From positions 1 through 64,000 of the forward strand of contig CAMBZZ010000001.1 in the NCBI GenBank assembly GCA_945872615.1: a DNA stretch of 64,000 bases, in the 5' to 3' direction. This document shows positions 25,547-36,557 of the stretch, in pieces (position 1 is the first letter of the stretch; each line of letters opens with the position of its first letter). The position numbers and the translations under genes are program-made. Origin of the DNA: an uncultured Clostridia bacterium (lineage in GTDB: Bacteria; Bacillota; Clostridia; Christensenellales; UBA3700). A model generated the notes under the pieces. The model did not search any database. It was not told the origin of the DNA and saw only the letters and a list, made by a program, of their open reading frames with translations.

Positions 25547-27184
25547 ATGGAAAACAAAAAATATATACTCGAACTAAAAAACATCAACAAGTATTACGAC
25601 GACAAGAGGGTCGTCAACAACGCCAATCTCAAGATAGAGAAGGGTCAATTCGTCACTCTCTTAGGTCCCAGCGGTTGCGGCAAGACCACTACCCTACGCA
25701 TGATAGCGGGATTCGAGCAGCCAACCGAAGGGCAAGTTTTCTTTGACGGGGAAGACATCACTTCTCTACCGCCTCACAAGAGAGAGGTCAATACGGTATT
25801 CCAAAAGTACGCTCTCTTCCCTCACCTCAACGTATTCAAAAACATCGCCTTTGGTCTTAAGATGAAAAAGGTAGAAGTGGAATACGTCAATCGCAAAGGC
25901 GAAAAGGCGACCAAACTCGTCAATCTAAAGCGTAAACCCGTAGAACAAGAAATAATAGGCAAAAACGGCGAAAAAACAGTCAAAATCGTGCCTTTTTGCC
26001 GTCAATACAAGATGGTAACCACCAAGGATAGAAAGGGCAACGTCACCACCAAAAAGGTAAACTGTTACAAGGCTTTTATCGAAGAAAAGGTACGTCGCGC
26101 GCTCAAAATCGTTGGTCTCAGCGACTACGAAAATCGTGACGTCAACTCTCTGTCGGGCGGACAGCAACAGAGGGTCGCCATAGCAAGAGCAATCGTCAAC
26201 GAGCCTAAGATTTTGCTCCTCGACGAGCCTTTGGGCGCACTCGACCTCAAGATGCGTCAAGAGATGCAGCTCGAGCTAAAATCCATGCACCAAAAACTGG
26301 GCATCACCTTTATCTACGTCACCCACGACCAAGAAGAAGCCTTGACGATGAGCGACACTATCGTTGTTATGCGCGACGGCAAGATTTGTCAAGAAGGTAG
26401 CCCTATCGACATCTACAACGAGCCTAAGACGGCGTACGTTGCTGACTTTATCGGTGAGTCAAACATTCTCGACGGCGTAATGCCCGAGGACAAAAAAGTA
26501 ATATTTGCGGGAGTGCAATGGGACTGCGTAGACGTAGGTTTCGAGCCTAACCAAAAGGTGGATATAGTAGTAAGACCCGAGGACTGGGAAGTGCGCGAAA
26601 AGGGTAAAGGCATACTTGATGGCAAAATCGTCTCCTCGATTTTTAAGGGTGTACATTACGAAATGTCGTGTATCGCGGGCGGTTACGAATTTATCATTCA
26701 CAACACTATAGAAAGCCCCGTAGGCAGCGAAGTCAGCCTCTACGTCGACCCCGACAATATCCACATCATGACCAAAGAACTCTACGCCAACGATAAGCAA
26801 GTGGAATTTTTGTCCAACACCACCCTCGACTTGTACGGCGGAACGTACGACTTCGACCCTACTACGTTGTTCGACGATGCAACCTATGACGGCGATAACG
26901 ATATTCTCACCATAGACGGCGAAGAGACGGCGCTCAAAGGCAAAAAAGCCGTGGTTAGATTCGAGTTTACCGACGTGGAAATGACCGACGACGAGATGGA
27001 CGCGCCTCTTGCCGCCAACGTGGAATCTATGATTTATAAAGGCAAAAACTATATCGTCTGCCTAAGGACCGACAACAACCACCATATCTTTGCCGACACC
27101 GAATATCTATGGGACGACGGCGACAGAGTGGGCATTGCAGTCAAACCCGACCGCTTTAAGTTGATAAGGATGATAGAAGAATGA
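25547..27184 (+). CDS. potA: Spermidine/putrescine ABC transporter ATP-binding protein, with internal insertion
   Basis: Walker [31 protein letters not shown]; first gene of a potABCD-like operon. Confidence 0.9.
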   Translation: MENKKYILELKNINKYYDDKRVVNNANLKIEKGQFVTLLGPSGCGKTTTLRMIAGFEQPTEGQVFFDGEDITSLPPHKREVNTVFQKYALFPHLNVFKNIAFGLKMKKVEVEYVNRKGEKATKLVNLKRKPVEQEIIGKNGEKTVKIVPFCRQYKMVTTKDRKGNVTTKKVNCYKAFIEEKVRRALKIVGLSDYENRDVNSLSGGQQQRVAIARAIVNEPKILLLDEPLGALDLKMRQEMQLELKSMHQKLGITFIYVTHDQEEALTMSDTIVVMRDGKICQEGSPIDIYNEPKTAYVADFIGESNILDGVMPEDKKVIFAGVQWDCVDVGFEPNQKVDIVVRPEDWEVREKGKGILDGKIVSSIFKGVHYEMSCIAGGYEFIIHNTIESPVGSEVSLYVDPDNIHIMTKELYANDKQVEFLSNTTLDLYGGTYDFDPTTLFDDATYDGDNDILTIDGEETALKGKKAVVRFEFTDVEMTDDEMDAPLAANVESMIYKGKNYIVCLRTDNNHHIFADTEYLWDDGDRVGIAVKPDRFKLIRMIEE

Positions 27185-27993
27185 AAAAGAGAAAACTAAG
27201 CGGATTTACTCGCAAGTATTTGGCAATTCCTTACGTGGTATTTATGGCGATATTCGTCGTACTGCCATTGTTGATTTTGCTACTCTACTCTTTTTGCGAG
27301 ACGAGAAGCGACGGCTCGCTGTCTTGGAACTTCACCTTTGACAACTACAAGACGATCTTTAGTCCTTCCAGCGTGCAAATGCTCACCCGTTCGATATACG
27401 TAGGGTTGCTGACTACTCTGATATGCTTAGTTGTCGGCTATCCCGTTGCGCTCTTTCTCGCCGACAAAAAGTATAACAAAAGCCCCGTGCTCGTTATGCT
27501 GTTTATGTTGCCGATGTGGATCAACTTCCTCTTGCGTACCCTTGCTACCAAAGCAATGTTCGAAGCAATGGAGGTCGACCTAGGTATGGGTACGGTAATA
27601 TTCGGTATGGTGTACAACTACTTGCCTTTTATGATAATGCCTATCTATACCACTATATCCAAGATAGACCCGTCTTTGCTGGAAGGTGCCGCCGACCTCG
27701 GCGCTTCGCCTCGCAAAGCCTTCGTCAAAGTGACGCTTCCGCTCTCCCTCCCCGGAGTGCTTAGCGGAATTACGATGGTATTTATGCCGACTATCACTAC
27801 TTTTGCAATTTCGGGACTGCTCAGCGGTAACAAAATCAGCCTCATCGGCGACTTTATCGACTTGCAAGTAGTCAATAGTCTCAACGTTGCCAGCGCGATG
27901 TCCTTTATTATTTTGATTGTCATCGGCATTTCTATGATTGTCGTCAACAAGTACGACAAGGACAACACTTCTACCGGAGGTGGATTATGGTAA
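27181..27993 (+). CDS. potB: Spermidine/putrescine ABC transporter permease
   Basis: Multi-TM protein with [28 protein letters not shown] motif. Confidence 0.9.
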   Translation: MKKRKLSGFTRKYLAIPYVVFMAIFVVLPLLILLLYSFCETRSDGSLSWNFTFDNYKTIFSPSSVQMLTRSIYVGLLTTLICLVVGYPVALFLADKKYNKSPVLVMLFMLPMWINFLLRTLATKAMFEAMEVDLGMGTVIFGMVYNYLPFMIMPIYTTISKIDPSLLEGAADLGASPRKAFVKVTLPLSLPGVLSGITMVFMPTITTFAISGLLSGNKISLIGDFIDLQVVNSLNVASAMSFIILIVIGISMIVVNKYDKDNTSTGGGLW

Positions 27994-28814
27994 AGAAAAT
28001 AATTGTCAAATGCTTGTTTGCTCTCGTATTGGTATTTTTGTATCTACCTATATTGTGGATGATAATCTTTTCCTTTACCAATACGCCTTCTTTCAGTTCT
28101 TGGGGCGGCTTTAGCTTCGACGCTTACAAAGAACTATTTACGGGTAGAGATAGTGCCGCCATATTCGAAGCTTTGCGCAACACCGCTATCATCGGTATAT
28201 CGGCTAGCTTGATTTCTACCGTGCTCGGCACGATGGCTGCTATCGGTATCAACTCCATTAGGTCGAAGAAGGCAAAAGCCGTCATCACGAGTATCAACCA
28301 AATTCCTATGGTCAACAGCGAGATAGTCACCGCCGTTTCGCTAGTGTTGCTCTTTGGCATTTTGCGTACCTTTATCCAACTAGACGGACAAGTACAAATG
28401 CTCAACGTAATTTTGGCTCACGTTACGTTTTGTACCCCGTACGTCATACTCAACGTACTGCCTCGACTAAGACAAAGCGACAACAAGATTTACGAAGCGG
28501 CTCTCGACCTTGGTTGCACGCCGACGCAAGCATTGTGGAAAGTAGTGATTCCCGACATACTGCCGGGCATATTGATGGGCTTCGTGATGTCATTTACTCT
28601 ATCGATAGACGACTTCGTAATTACCCAGTTCAACATCGACGGTTTCCAAACGCTGTCGACGCTCATCTATCTCAAAGCACACGGCAAAAAATCTCTGCCT
28701 GCATCTATGAGAGCTTTGTCGTCAATAATATTCGTAGTAATCCTCGGTTTGATGGCTCTTATCAACCGCAAACCGAAAAATAAAACTTCAAAACAAGGAG
28801 CTTACAAAAAATGA
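27987..28814 (+). CDS. potC: Spermidine/putrescine ABC transporter permease
   Basis: YEAALDLGCTPTQALWKVVIPDILPG EAA motif; overlaps potB. Confidence 0.9.
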   Translation: MVKKIIVKCLFALVLVFLYLPILWMIIFSFTNTPSFSSWGGFSFDAYKELFTGRDSAAIFEALRNTAIIGISASLISTVLGTMAAIGINSIRSKKAKAVITSINQIPMVNSEIVTAVSLVLLFGILRTFIQLDGQVQMLNVILAHVTFCTPYVILNVLPRLRQSDNKIYEAALDLGCTPTQALWKVVIPDILPGILMGFVMSFTLSIDDFVITQFNIDGFQTLSTLIYLKAHGKKSLPASMRALSSIIFVVILGLMALINRKPKNKTSKQGAYKK

Positions 28815-30100
28815 AGAAAAAACTTTGTATCGTGTTGATTGCGGTTATGCTATTAGCCGTAAGTATGCCGACGTTGAGTGCTTGTACCTCCCGTGAGGAC
28901 ACCCTCAAAATCTACAACTGCGCCGAATATATCGGAGAAGACGTCATCGACCAATTCAAAGAATATTACCAATCCGTCACGGGCAAAAAGATCTCTATAG
29001 TATACGACGAGTACGACACCAACGAGACCATGCACTCCAAAGTCGCTATCAAAAAGTCCGACTACGACGTCATTTGTGCCTCCGACTATATGATAGAAAG
29101 AATGCTTAGAGAAGAATTGCTCCTCGAGCAATCTCCGCTTGGCAACGACCTCGACGGCAACGCTATCGAAGACTATCGTAAGGTCAACATATCGGAATAC
29201 TTCCTTGACAACACCGTCAACAACTTCACCTACGACCCGAGCGGAAAATACTCCACTCCTTATATGTGGGGTACTATGGGTATCGTATACGCAACCGACA
29301 AAATTTCTCTCGAATACCTCGATTCAAAGGGCTGGGGTGCATTGTGGGATACGGCTTATCAAGGCAGAGTCAATATGAAAAAGAGCGTACGCGACACCTA
29401 CGCCGTAGGCGCAATCTATACCTTCTGCAACACTGCTTCTTCTAGCTATGACGCCAATATTACACCGGAAATGGCTCTCAACAACGTTGCCAACGCTAGT
29501 GCCGTTCAACAATCTCTCGTATGGCAAAAACAAAACGTCAAATGCGGTTACGAGACCGACGAGGGTAAGTCGGCTATCATCGAAGGCAAGGTCGATATGG
29601 CACTACAATGGTCGGGCGACGCAATCTATTCTATGGGCGAATTGCAAGAAGAATTGGGCATCTCAAGAAGCCTCGACTACTACGTACCTCAAGAAGGCTC
29701 CAACGTTTGGGTAGACTGCTGGGCTATTCCTAAGTACGCCAAAAACACCGTTGCCGCCAACCTTTGGATCAACTTCTTGTGCCAAGAAGACGTTGCTATC
29801 GAAAATATGGAGTGGATTGGCTATACCTCTTGCGTGGCAACTCAAGCAACCTTTGAGTGGTGTCAAGGCTACTACGACGACAACGACAATTTCGTGCCAT
29901 ACACCGAAGAAGACTACGGCACTTCCAACCTCAGCTACTTCTTTGGTGGAGAGCTCAGCAAACAAGCCGAGAGCATTATCGTAAACCCTGCTCAATTCCC
30001 ATCCTTGGATATTGTCAATAGATGCGGAGTTATGTCCGACTTTGGTGAAGAAAACACCAAAATCATAGACAACGTTTGGGCAAACGTACTCAACGCCTAA
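28811..30100 (+). CDS. potD: Spermidine/putrescine ABC transporter substrate-binding lipoprotein
   Basis: Lipobox LSAC; LKIYNCAEYIGEDVIDQFKEYY and SDYMIERM, PotD-like. Confidence 0.9.
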   Translation: MKKKLCIVLIAVMLLAVSMPTLSACTSREDTLKIYNCAEYIGEDVIDQFKEYYQSVTGKKISIVYDEYDTNETMHSKVAIKKSDYDVICASDYMIERMLREELLLEQSPLGNDLDGNAIEDYRKVNISEYFLDNTVNNFTYDPSGKYSTPYMWGTMGIVYATDKISLEYLDSKGWGALWDTAYQGRVNMKKSVRDTYAVGAIYTFCNTASSSYDANITPEMALNNVANASAVQQSLVWQKQNVKCGYETDEGKSAIIEGKVDMALQWSGDAIYSMGELQEELGISRSLDYYVPQEGSNVWVDCWAIPKYAKNTVAANLWINFLCQEDVAIENMEWIGYTSCVATQATFEWCQGYYDDNDNFVPYTEEDYGTSNLSYFFGGELSKQAESIIVNPAQFPSLDIVNRCGVMSDFGEENTKIIDNVWANVLNA

Positions 30101-30106
30101 ATAAGA

Positions 30107-30132
30107 AAAAAGTCGATACGTATCGACTTTTT
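30107..30132. terminator. Palindromic terminator AAAAGTCGATACGTATCGACTTTTT
   Basis: Perfect palindrome flanked by A/T runs. Confidence 0.7.
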
Positions 30133-30142
30133 GACATAATCA

Positions 30143-30185
30143 AACAACGAAACAGACGCTAATCGATAGCGTCTGTTTCGTTGTT
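30143..30185. terminator. 19-bp perfect stem, convergent terminator candidate
   Basis: AACAACGAAACAGACGCTA-atcga-TAGCGTCTGTTTCGTTGTT. Confidence 0.65.
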
Positions 30186-31827
30186 AATATCTCTTTTTGG
30201 ACGGATATTTTGATTTAGTATCTCGTGCACTCTTGGTGCTACCCTTGACGCTTCTCTTACCTATTTCTTCCTTGCCGTTTCTCTTTCTTACTCCCTTTTC
30301 GCTATTATTGTCTGACTTTTTACTAGATTTGTACTCTCTCTTTTCGTCTTTGGTGGGCTTTTTGCCGCTCTTGTAGTCGTTTTTGACATCTTTGGACGGC
30401 TTATGCATTTTCTCTTTATCGGCTTCTTGCAAGGTCAACTTACGCTTGTCTATAGTCATACCTTCGAGTTTTTTGAGTTCCCCTTCCTTGCCCTTGACCA
30501 CTTCGACGAAGCCGTAGGTATCTCTCAATTTAATGTCGGTTATCTCGTATATTTTGATAGCAGTCTTGGTAGTAATTATCTTGATTACGGTATCCTTGTC
30601 GAGCATATCCTTTTTGCCCACGTTGACAAAAAATCTCGACACGTTAGCTTCCACGCATTCACGATTTAGGCGATTAGAACTATCCTTAGGCAAAGTAAAA
30701 CTATCCACCTCTCCGTCCGTTTCCATATATTGCAAGGCATTGTTCGTTGCCTTTTGATATAACGGAATATTGGCGGTTTGCTCCCCGTCTATAAAGGTAT
30801 AGGCGGCACCGCCCTTGCTTGCCCTCGCCGTTCTTCCTATGCGATGAACGTAAAAGTCGGGGGTCGTAGGCGGATCGAAGTTGATTATCGCTTGCACGTC
30901 GTCCACGTCAATACCCCTTGCCGCCACGTCGGTAGCTATAAGCATCTCGACTTGTCCGTTTCTAAACTGCTTCATCATAGCCGTTCTTTGCGCTTGTTTG
31001 AGGTCTCCGTGAAGCACCGCGGCACTCCTACGCTTTTTGATAAGTGCTTCGCCGAGTTTGTCGGCGCGCTTTTTGGTATTGCAAAAGATAATCACCCTAC
31101 TATATTTATTTTCGTCTATGATTCGTAGAAGGTATCCCACGCGTTGACTATCCTTGACAACGGTATATTTTTGTTCAATCTTAGGCGTATTTTCGCCGTC
31201 TATCGTGGCTTTGACGTATTTGGGAGCAGATAGTCTCTGGTCTATAAGCGATTTGATTTCGGTTGGGATTGTCGCCGAATAGAGCATCTTTTGGCAATCC
31301 TTCGGACACATAGACATAATACTTTCTATATCTTTTCTAAATCCCATATCGAACATTTCATCGCACTCGTCCAATACTAGTGCTTTGATATTGCCGAGTT
31401 TTAGAGTTTTGCGCCCGATATGGTCCAGCACTCTACCCACCGTACCTACGACGATTTGCGGTTTTTTTCGCAAAAACATAAGTTGGCGTTGTATATTCTG
31501 TCCGCCGTACAATCCCGCAACTCTAATCTTTTCGGTATATTTGAGGGTATCGCTAAGCACGGCGCATATCTGCATAACAAGTTCTCTAGTAGGACACAAA
31601 ACCATAATTTGCACGCCGTCATAATCTCTGTCTATCGCATCGAGCATAGGCAAAACAAAGGCGAGCGTTTTACCCGTACCCGTAGGAGCTTGTCCTACCA
31701 CGTCGCCACCCTGCATCGCAAGCGGAATAATTGCCCTTTGAATCGCAGTTGGCTCAATAATGCCGTTTTCCGTCAAGGCTCTAACGATATTTTTGTCTAT
31801 ATTTATCTCTTCAAAAAAATTATTCAT
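30184..31827 (-). CDS. DEAD-box RNA helicase with DbpA-type C-terminal RNA-binding region and basic tail
   Basis: APTGTGKTLAF, LDECDEMFDMGF, SAT and HRIGRTARA motifs; start MNNFFEEINID. Confidence 0.9.
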   Translation of the reverse strand: MNNFFEEINIDKNIVRALTENGIIEPTAIQRAIIPLAMQGGDVVGQAPTGTGKTLAFVLPMLDAIDRDYDGVQIMVLCPTRELVMQICAVLSDTLKYTEKIRVAGLYGGQNIQRQLMFLRKKPQIVVGTVGRVLDHIGRKTLKLGNIKALVLDECDEMFDMGFRKDIESIMSMCPKDCQKMLYSATIPTEIKSLIDQRLSAPKYVKATIDGENTPKIEQKYTVVKDSQRVGYLLRIIDENKYSRVIIFCNTKKRADKLGEALIKKRRSAAVLHGDLKQAQRTAMMKQFRNGQVEMLIATDVAARGIDVDDVQAIINFDPPTTPDFYVHRIGRTARASKGGAAYTFIDGEQTANIPLYQKATNNALQYMETDGEVDSFTLPKDSSNRLNRECVEANVSRFFVNVGKKDMLDKDTVIKIITTKTAIKIYEITDIKLRDTYGFVEVVKGKEGELKKLEGMTIDKRKLTLQEADKEKMHKPSKDVKNDYKSGKKPTKDEKREYKSSKKSDNNSEKGVRKRNGKEEIGKRSVKGSTKSARDTKSKYPSKKRY

Positions 31828-31883
31828 ACGTATAATATACACCAAAAGTTGCTTTTCTTCAACTGCTTGGTTATAATTGTAGT

Positions 31884-32615
31884 ATGAAAACGGCAATTAT
31901 TACGGGAGCAAGTAGGGGCATAGGCAAAGCTACAGCCATCCTTCTTGCAAAAAACGACTACAACGTGGTAATCAATTACAACCACTCGGAAGAGCAAGCC
32001 AAGGCGCTTGTCGACGAGTTGACCACGCAAGGGCTGTCGGCTGTTTGCTACAAGGCGGACGTGTCCGACGAGACGCAAGCAGAGGCTCTTGTTAAATTTA
32101 CACTTGACAATTTCGGCAACGTCGACCTACTCGTCAACAACGCAGGTGTGTCGGCGAGCGGACTGTTGATTGACACCTCTACCCGCCAAATAAACGAAAC
32201 AATCGCAGTCAATCTTACTGCTACTGTTTTGATGACGCAAAAGGTCGCTAGAGGCATGCTATCCAATCAATCGGGCAATATTATCAATATTTCGTCGATA
32301 TGGGGCGAAATAGGCGGATCTTGCGAAGCCGTCTACTCCGCTACCAAAGGGGGAATAATTGCCTTTAGCAAGGCAATGGCAAAGGAACTCGGCTACAACG
32401 GTATCAGGGTCAACTGCATTGCTCCTGGAATAATAGATACGGATATGAACGCTCACCTAAGCGCGTGCGACGTGCAAAACATAATAGACGATATTCCTTG
32501 TCAGAGGATAGGTCATGCCGAAGATATTGCCAAGGCTGTGCTGTGGCTGGCAAGCGACGAAGCCGATTATATCAACGGACAAGTCCTATCAATCAACGGA
32601 GGTTGGAATACCTAA
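31884..32615 (+). CDS. SDR-family oxidoreductase (3-oxoacyl-ACP reductase-like)
   Basis: TGASRGIGKA, NNAG, YSATKGG and SINGG motifs. Confidence 0.9.
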   Translation: MKTAIITGASRGIGKATAILLAKNDYNVVINYNHSEEQAKALVDELTTQGLSAVCYKADVSDETQAEALVKFTLDNFGNVDLLVNNAGVSASGLLIDTSTRQINETIAVNLTATVLMTQKVARGMLSNQSGNIINISSIWGEIGGSCEAVYSATKGGIIAFSKAMAKELGYNGIRVNCIAPGIIDTDMNAHLSACDVQNIIDDIPCQRIGHAEDIAKAVLWLASDEADYINGQVLSINGGWNT

Positions 32616-32657
32616 GCTAAAGACCGACTAACCGCTACTATAAGTTAAAACTCAAAA

Positions 32658-32694
32658 GAAAAAGAGCAAACGTCAAAGCACGCTTGCTCTTTTT
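32658..32694 (+). terminator. Intrinsic terminator
   Basis: AAAGAGCAA...TTGCTCTTTTT. Confidence 0.75.
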
Positions 32695-33119
32695 AGAGGA
32701 AAAAATAATGAAATAATGTCTAATTGAATACGCGTCTATAGCGTCTTAGTTATACACAACAACGCTACTATCAACAAGAAAATAATATCGACGAGCGCAA
32801 CGCTTATAATCTTTTGCCAAAACACGCTTTTCTTTTGCGCCTTTAGCACTTCTTGAAGAATTTCTCTATATTCTTATCTTCCATTGTTAGTATCTATTAC
32901 TTATCTCGTATTAATAATAACATTACTCTTATGTTTTTTCAAGCAAGGATTTCTTGCATCGCGCAAAATTCTCTTGCATTCGTGCCCATTTTTCTTGCAT
33001 TTTGCTTTTTTAATACTAAGTACGATCTTCATGTTGCCGTCACGATTCATACGCCATATCGAATTAGTCGACAAAAAATAAAAAAAGCCGACAAGTATCG
33101 ACTTTTTGCAATGCAATAA

Positions 33120-33150
33120 AAAAGAGCCAACCTTATATCGGTTGGCTCTA
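33120..33150 (-). terminator. Terminator of the LRR protein gene
   Basis: AGAGCCAACC-N7-GGTTGGCTCT followed by T-rich sequence on the - strand. Confidence 0.8.
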
Positions 33151-33165
33151 TACCCAAGCAATATT

Positions 33166-34887
33166 CTATTTAAACATCTCGTCCATCCAGCCGAATTCTA
33201 TCGTCGCACCTTCTTCTTGCATTGTGCTTATTTGCTCTTGTACGCGTCCGCCACTAGTACCCTTCATCAGATAAACCGTCAAGTCGCTCTGAGTACTATC
33301 AAAGGTATCGCTATCGAAAATGCAGTCGTTACTACCAAACAATACGACGTCTACGTCACTACCCTTAAAGGCAAAGTTACCTATATTCTTAACCCCCGGA
33401 ACGATATAAATTCTATCGAATCTCACTCCCGCAAAGGCGTAATCGCCGATTGTCGTCAAAGTATTGCGAATCTCTTCCGTATCAAGGAAAGTAAAAGCAT
33501 TGTGCGTCTTATTGTTGAGGTCGGACGGGTCGGTGCGATAGCAACCGTTGTATTCACTGTCGCTCGTGCGCTCGAAGGTCGTGTAAGTGCCGATGTACGC
33601 TATCAAAGTTTGACCGCTCTTGTCCATCAGCAGACTGTGTCTCGTCCTCGACAATTCCGTCGTGTTAGGTCTTTTGAAGCCCCCGAGTGCTTGCATCTTA
33701 AAGTTTTCGTTTTGATTGTCGACTTTTAGTTCGTACAAAGTTTGTGTTGCTCTTGAAGAATACGTGCTATTGTACAATGCAAAAGCTCCGCTACCTATCT
33801 CGGCGATATTTTTGCCTATTACGAAGTCTTTTTTGTTGAGCAAATTGTAGCAGCCGCTAAACGTCAGCTCGGCTATCGTCGTCATACTCTCCGGCAAGGA
33901 GTTGGAGGCTGACAAAGCACTATCTTTAGCCTGCAAGGTCACTAGGGCGCTGTCATTGAAAAAGACGCCTTTGCCCGTACTTGTCAAAGCAATATCCTCG
34001 TCATAATGCACCGTCGTAAGATTGCTACAACCCGAAAAGGCATAGTCGTCTACCAATTTTACGCTCTTGACGAGATAAAAGTAATTGAAGTAAGAGGTAT
34101 TGTTGGCAAAAGCATATTTGCCAATGTTCTCCAACTTAGGGAATACTATCGGATCGGAAGTCGTCGATTCTAGCTTTGCCGAGTCGAACGCATGGTCGCC
34201 CAACGTGGTCAACGAGCTACCCTCTCCCACAACCAAAGTCTTGAGATTGCTGGCTTTGTTGAAAGCATATTCTTCAATGCTTTCCAGTTTGTCGTTGAGG
34301 GTGAGTTTGGCAATCGCGTTGCAACCGTAAAATGCGTACTTGCCTACGCTGAGAAGGTCGCTAGGAAAAATCATTCCGTCGTCTTCGCTCGCTCCCGAAT
34401 ACACGAGTGACGAACAGTTGTAAAAGGCGTAATCGCCAATGTTCATGACGGTGGAAGGAATAGTTACGTGCGTAAGTTTTTTGCAATCATAAAAAGCCTT
34501 ATTAGGGATTTTGGTCAAACCTTGAGGGAGTTTGACGTAAACCAACGACGACATGTTAGAAAACGCGCCTTCTCCAATGCTTATATCGCCATAATTGCCG
34601 TTAAACTCGATATTTACGACGCTTTTGCCCTTAAAAGTACCTTCTTTGATGGCAACGACCTTTTTGCCCGCTATTCTTTCGGGGATATAAACCGTTTCGT
34701 CGTCGCCCGTATAGCCCGTTATGGTACAACTCATACCCGAAGTGGTATATTCAAAATTTCCGCTGGAACTCTGGTCGCCGTGCCTTGTTGCAAACACTAT
34801 AACCATTATGATAGAAGCGATAATCGCCACTATCAAAAGGGTAGCCAACGTGATTATTCTTGCGTTTTTGCTCATTTTGTTCTCCAC
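33166..34887 (-). CDS. BspA-like leucine-rich-repeat (LRR_5) surface protein with N-terminal TM
   Basis: Repeats such as LTHVTIPSTVMNIGDYAFYNCSSL and LTTIGDYAFAGVRFDRIYIVPGVKNIGNFAFKG. Confidence 0.85.
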   Translation of the reverse strand: MENKMSKNARIITLATLLIVAIIASIIMVIVFATRHGDQSSSGNFEYTTSGMSCTITGYTGDDETVYIPERIAGKKVVAIKEGTFKGKSVVNIEFNGNYGDISIGEGAFSNMSSLVYVKLPQGLTKIPNKAFYDCKKLTHVTIPSTVMNIGDYAFYNCSSLVYSGASEDDGMIFPSDLLSVGKYAFYGCNAIAKLTLNDKLESIEEYAFNKASNLKTLVVGEGSSLTTLGDHAFDSAKLESTTSDPIVFPKLENIGKYAFANNTSYFNYFYLVKSVKLVDDYAFSGCSNLTTVHYDEDIALTSTGKGVFFNDSALVTLQAKDSALSASNSLPESMTTIAELTFSGCYNLLNKKDFVIGKNIAEIGSGAFALYNSTYSSRATQTLYELKVDNQNENFKMQALGGFKRPNTTELSRTRHSLLMDKSGQTLIAYIGTYTTFERTSDSEYNGCYRTDPSDLNNKTHNAFTFLDTEEIRNTLTTIGDYAFAGVRFDRIYIVPGVKNIGNFAFKGSDVDVVLFGSNDCIFDSDTFDSTQSDLTVYLMKGTSGGRVQEQISTMQEEGATIEFGWMDEMFK

Positions 34888-34967
34888 AATATATTATCAA
34901 TTTATTATATCACAGCCGAGCCGATATATCAATACCAATTTTTGTATAGTAAAGAGTATTTGCAATA

Positions 34968-36557
34968 CTACAACTGTCTTATGACTTTGAGCGCCATATT
35001 TATTCCGTCCACGCAAGCCGACATTATTCCGCCTGCGTATCCCGCGCCCTCTCCGCAAGGAATCAAACCTTGCACCGAACTGTTGCCGTACTCGTCCCTC
35101 AAAATTCTCACGGGCGAGCTCGAACGAGTTTCGACGCCCGTCAAGAGAGCGTCCTCGTTGCCGAATCCATTGATTTTGCTATCGAATATGCCTATTGCCT
35201 CTTTGATACCTCCCACGACGTAACTAGGCAGACACGCCCTTATGTCGCTTGGCTCTACGCTCGGCAGATAAGTTGGTTTTACCTCTCCCCACTTGCTCGT
35301 AGACTTACCCGAGAGCAAGTCGCCCACTCGCTGACACGGAGCCTTATAAGACGAAGATACGTTATAAGCCAATCGCTCGTATTTTCGTTGGAATTCCACT
35401 CCCGCAAGCACGCCTTGCCCCTCGAAATCGGCAGGCGACACTCCCACCAGCAAAGCGCTATTGGCATTGACGCCGTCTCTATCGTGATAACTCATTCCGT
35501 TGGTCACCACTCCGCCTTGCTCCGAAGCCGCCGCAACTACGTAACCACCCGGGCACATACAAAAGGTATAGCACGACCTTCCGCCCTCCAAATGCGCTGC
35601 AAGTTTGTAGTCGCTCGCTCCCAATTCTTTGGCGTCTCGTCCGTATTGCGCTCGGTTGATATTGCTTTGCAAATGTTCTATCCTCACTCCGATAGAGAAG
35701 GCTTTTTGCTCCATCATCACTCTGCCCGACAGCATTTCAAAGGTATCTCTAGCGCTGTGACCTATAGCAAGCACACATACGTTGCAAGGCAATTCGTATT
35801 GTGCTCCTTTACTTTGCAATGTCACGGCACACAGTTTGCCGTCCTTCTTCTTGACGTCCACGAGTTTGGTCTCGAAGCGATATTCTCCGCCCAATTCCTC
35901 TATTTGCTTTCTTACGTTTTGCACACATTCAGCCAAAATATCGGTACCTATGTGAGGCTTGGCGTCCCACTTGATATTGACGGGCGCGCCCGCTTCGACA
36001 AGTTCGTTCAAAACCATACCTATTTTTTCGTTTGCGATACCCGTATTGAGTTTTCCGTCGCTAAAGGTGCCTGCTCCGCCCTCTCCGAACTGGATATTGC
36101 TCTCGGGGTTTAGTTCTCCGCCTTGCCAAAAGGTCTTGACGTCGGATTGCCTTTCTATGACGGGTTTACCTCTCTCTATGACGATAGGTCTTGCTCCCGC
36201 TAATGCCAAAGTCAATGCGGCAAACATGCCCGCAGGTCCGCTACCCACCACTACGGGGCGAACGAGAGGATTGACCTTGGTGTCACCCAATAGTTCTCTT
36301 ATCGTTGACTTGGACGGTACGAAAAGCATTTCATTTGCTTTAGGATTGCGTCTCAAATAGTCATTCTCGTTGTCGAGTTGCACCAATACGCTAAGCACGT
36401 ATTTGATGTCGTCTTTTTTGCGACAATCAAGAGATTTTTTTGTTAGTTCCCAACTTTTGATGCGACTCGGTTTGACCCTAAGAGTATGCGAGAGACAATT
36501 TAGCACGTCTATATCGCTAAAAATAGTCGGTACTTTGATATTGTTGACCTTAAGCAT
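34968..36557 (-). CDS. FAD-dependent oxidoreductase (uncharacterised FAD-dependent dehydrogenase family)
   Basis: VVGSGPAGMFAALTLALAGARPIVIERG FAD motif; GEGAGYAGGIMSACVDGI C-terminal motif. Confidence 0.85.
   Translation of the reverse strand: MLKVNNIKVPTIFSDIDVLNCLSHTLRVKPSRIKSWELTKKSLDCRKKDDIKYVLSVLVQLDNENDYLRRNPKANEMLFVPSKSTIRELLGDTKVNPLVRPVVVGSGPAGMFAALTLALAGARPIVIERGKPVIERQSDVKTFWQGGELNPESNIQFGEGGAGTFSDGKLNTGIANEKIGMVLNELVEAGAPVNIKWDAKPHIGTDILAECVQNVRKQIEELGGEYRFETKLVDVKKKDGKLCAVTLQSKGAQYELPCNVCVLAIGHSARDTFEMLSGRVMMEQKAFSIGVRIEHLQSNINRAQYGRDAKELGASDYKLAAHLEGGRSCYTFCMCPGGYVVAAASEQGGVVTNGMSYHDRDGVNANSALLVGVSPADFEGQGVLAGVEFQRKYERLAYNVSSSYKAPCQRVGDLLSGKSTSKWGEVKPTYLPSVEPSDIRACLPSYVVGGIKEAIGIFDSKINGFGNEDALLTGVETRSSSPVRILRDEYGNSSVQGLIPCGEGAGYAGGIMSACVDGINMALKVIRQL

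Noticed and set aside
33043-33057. 15-bp exact match CGATTCATACGCCAT to the window start
   Set aside because: The downstream GTGTCCATAAA and GT core are missing at the att spacing; a few 15-mer repeats are expected by chance in 64 kb.
33106-33729. 207-aa plus-strand ORF
   Set aside because: Antisense to the BspA-like LRR gene and runs through its terminator.
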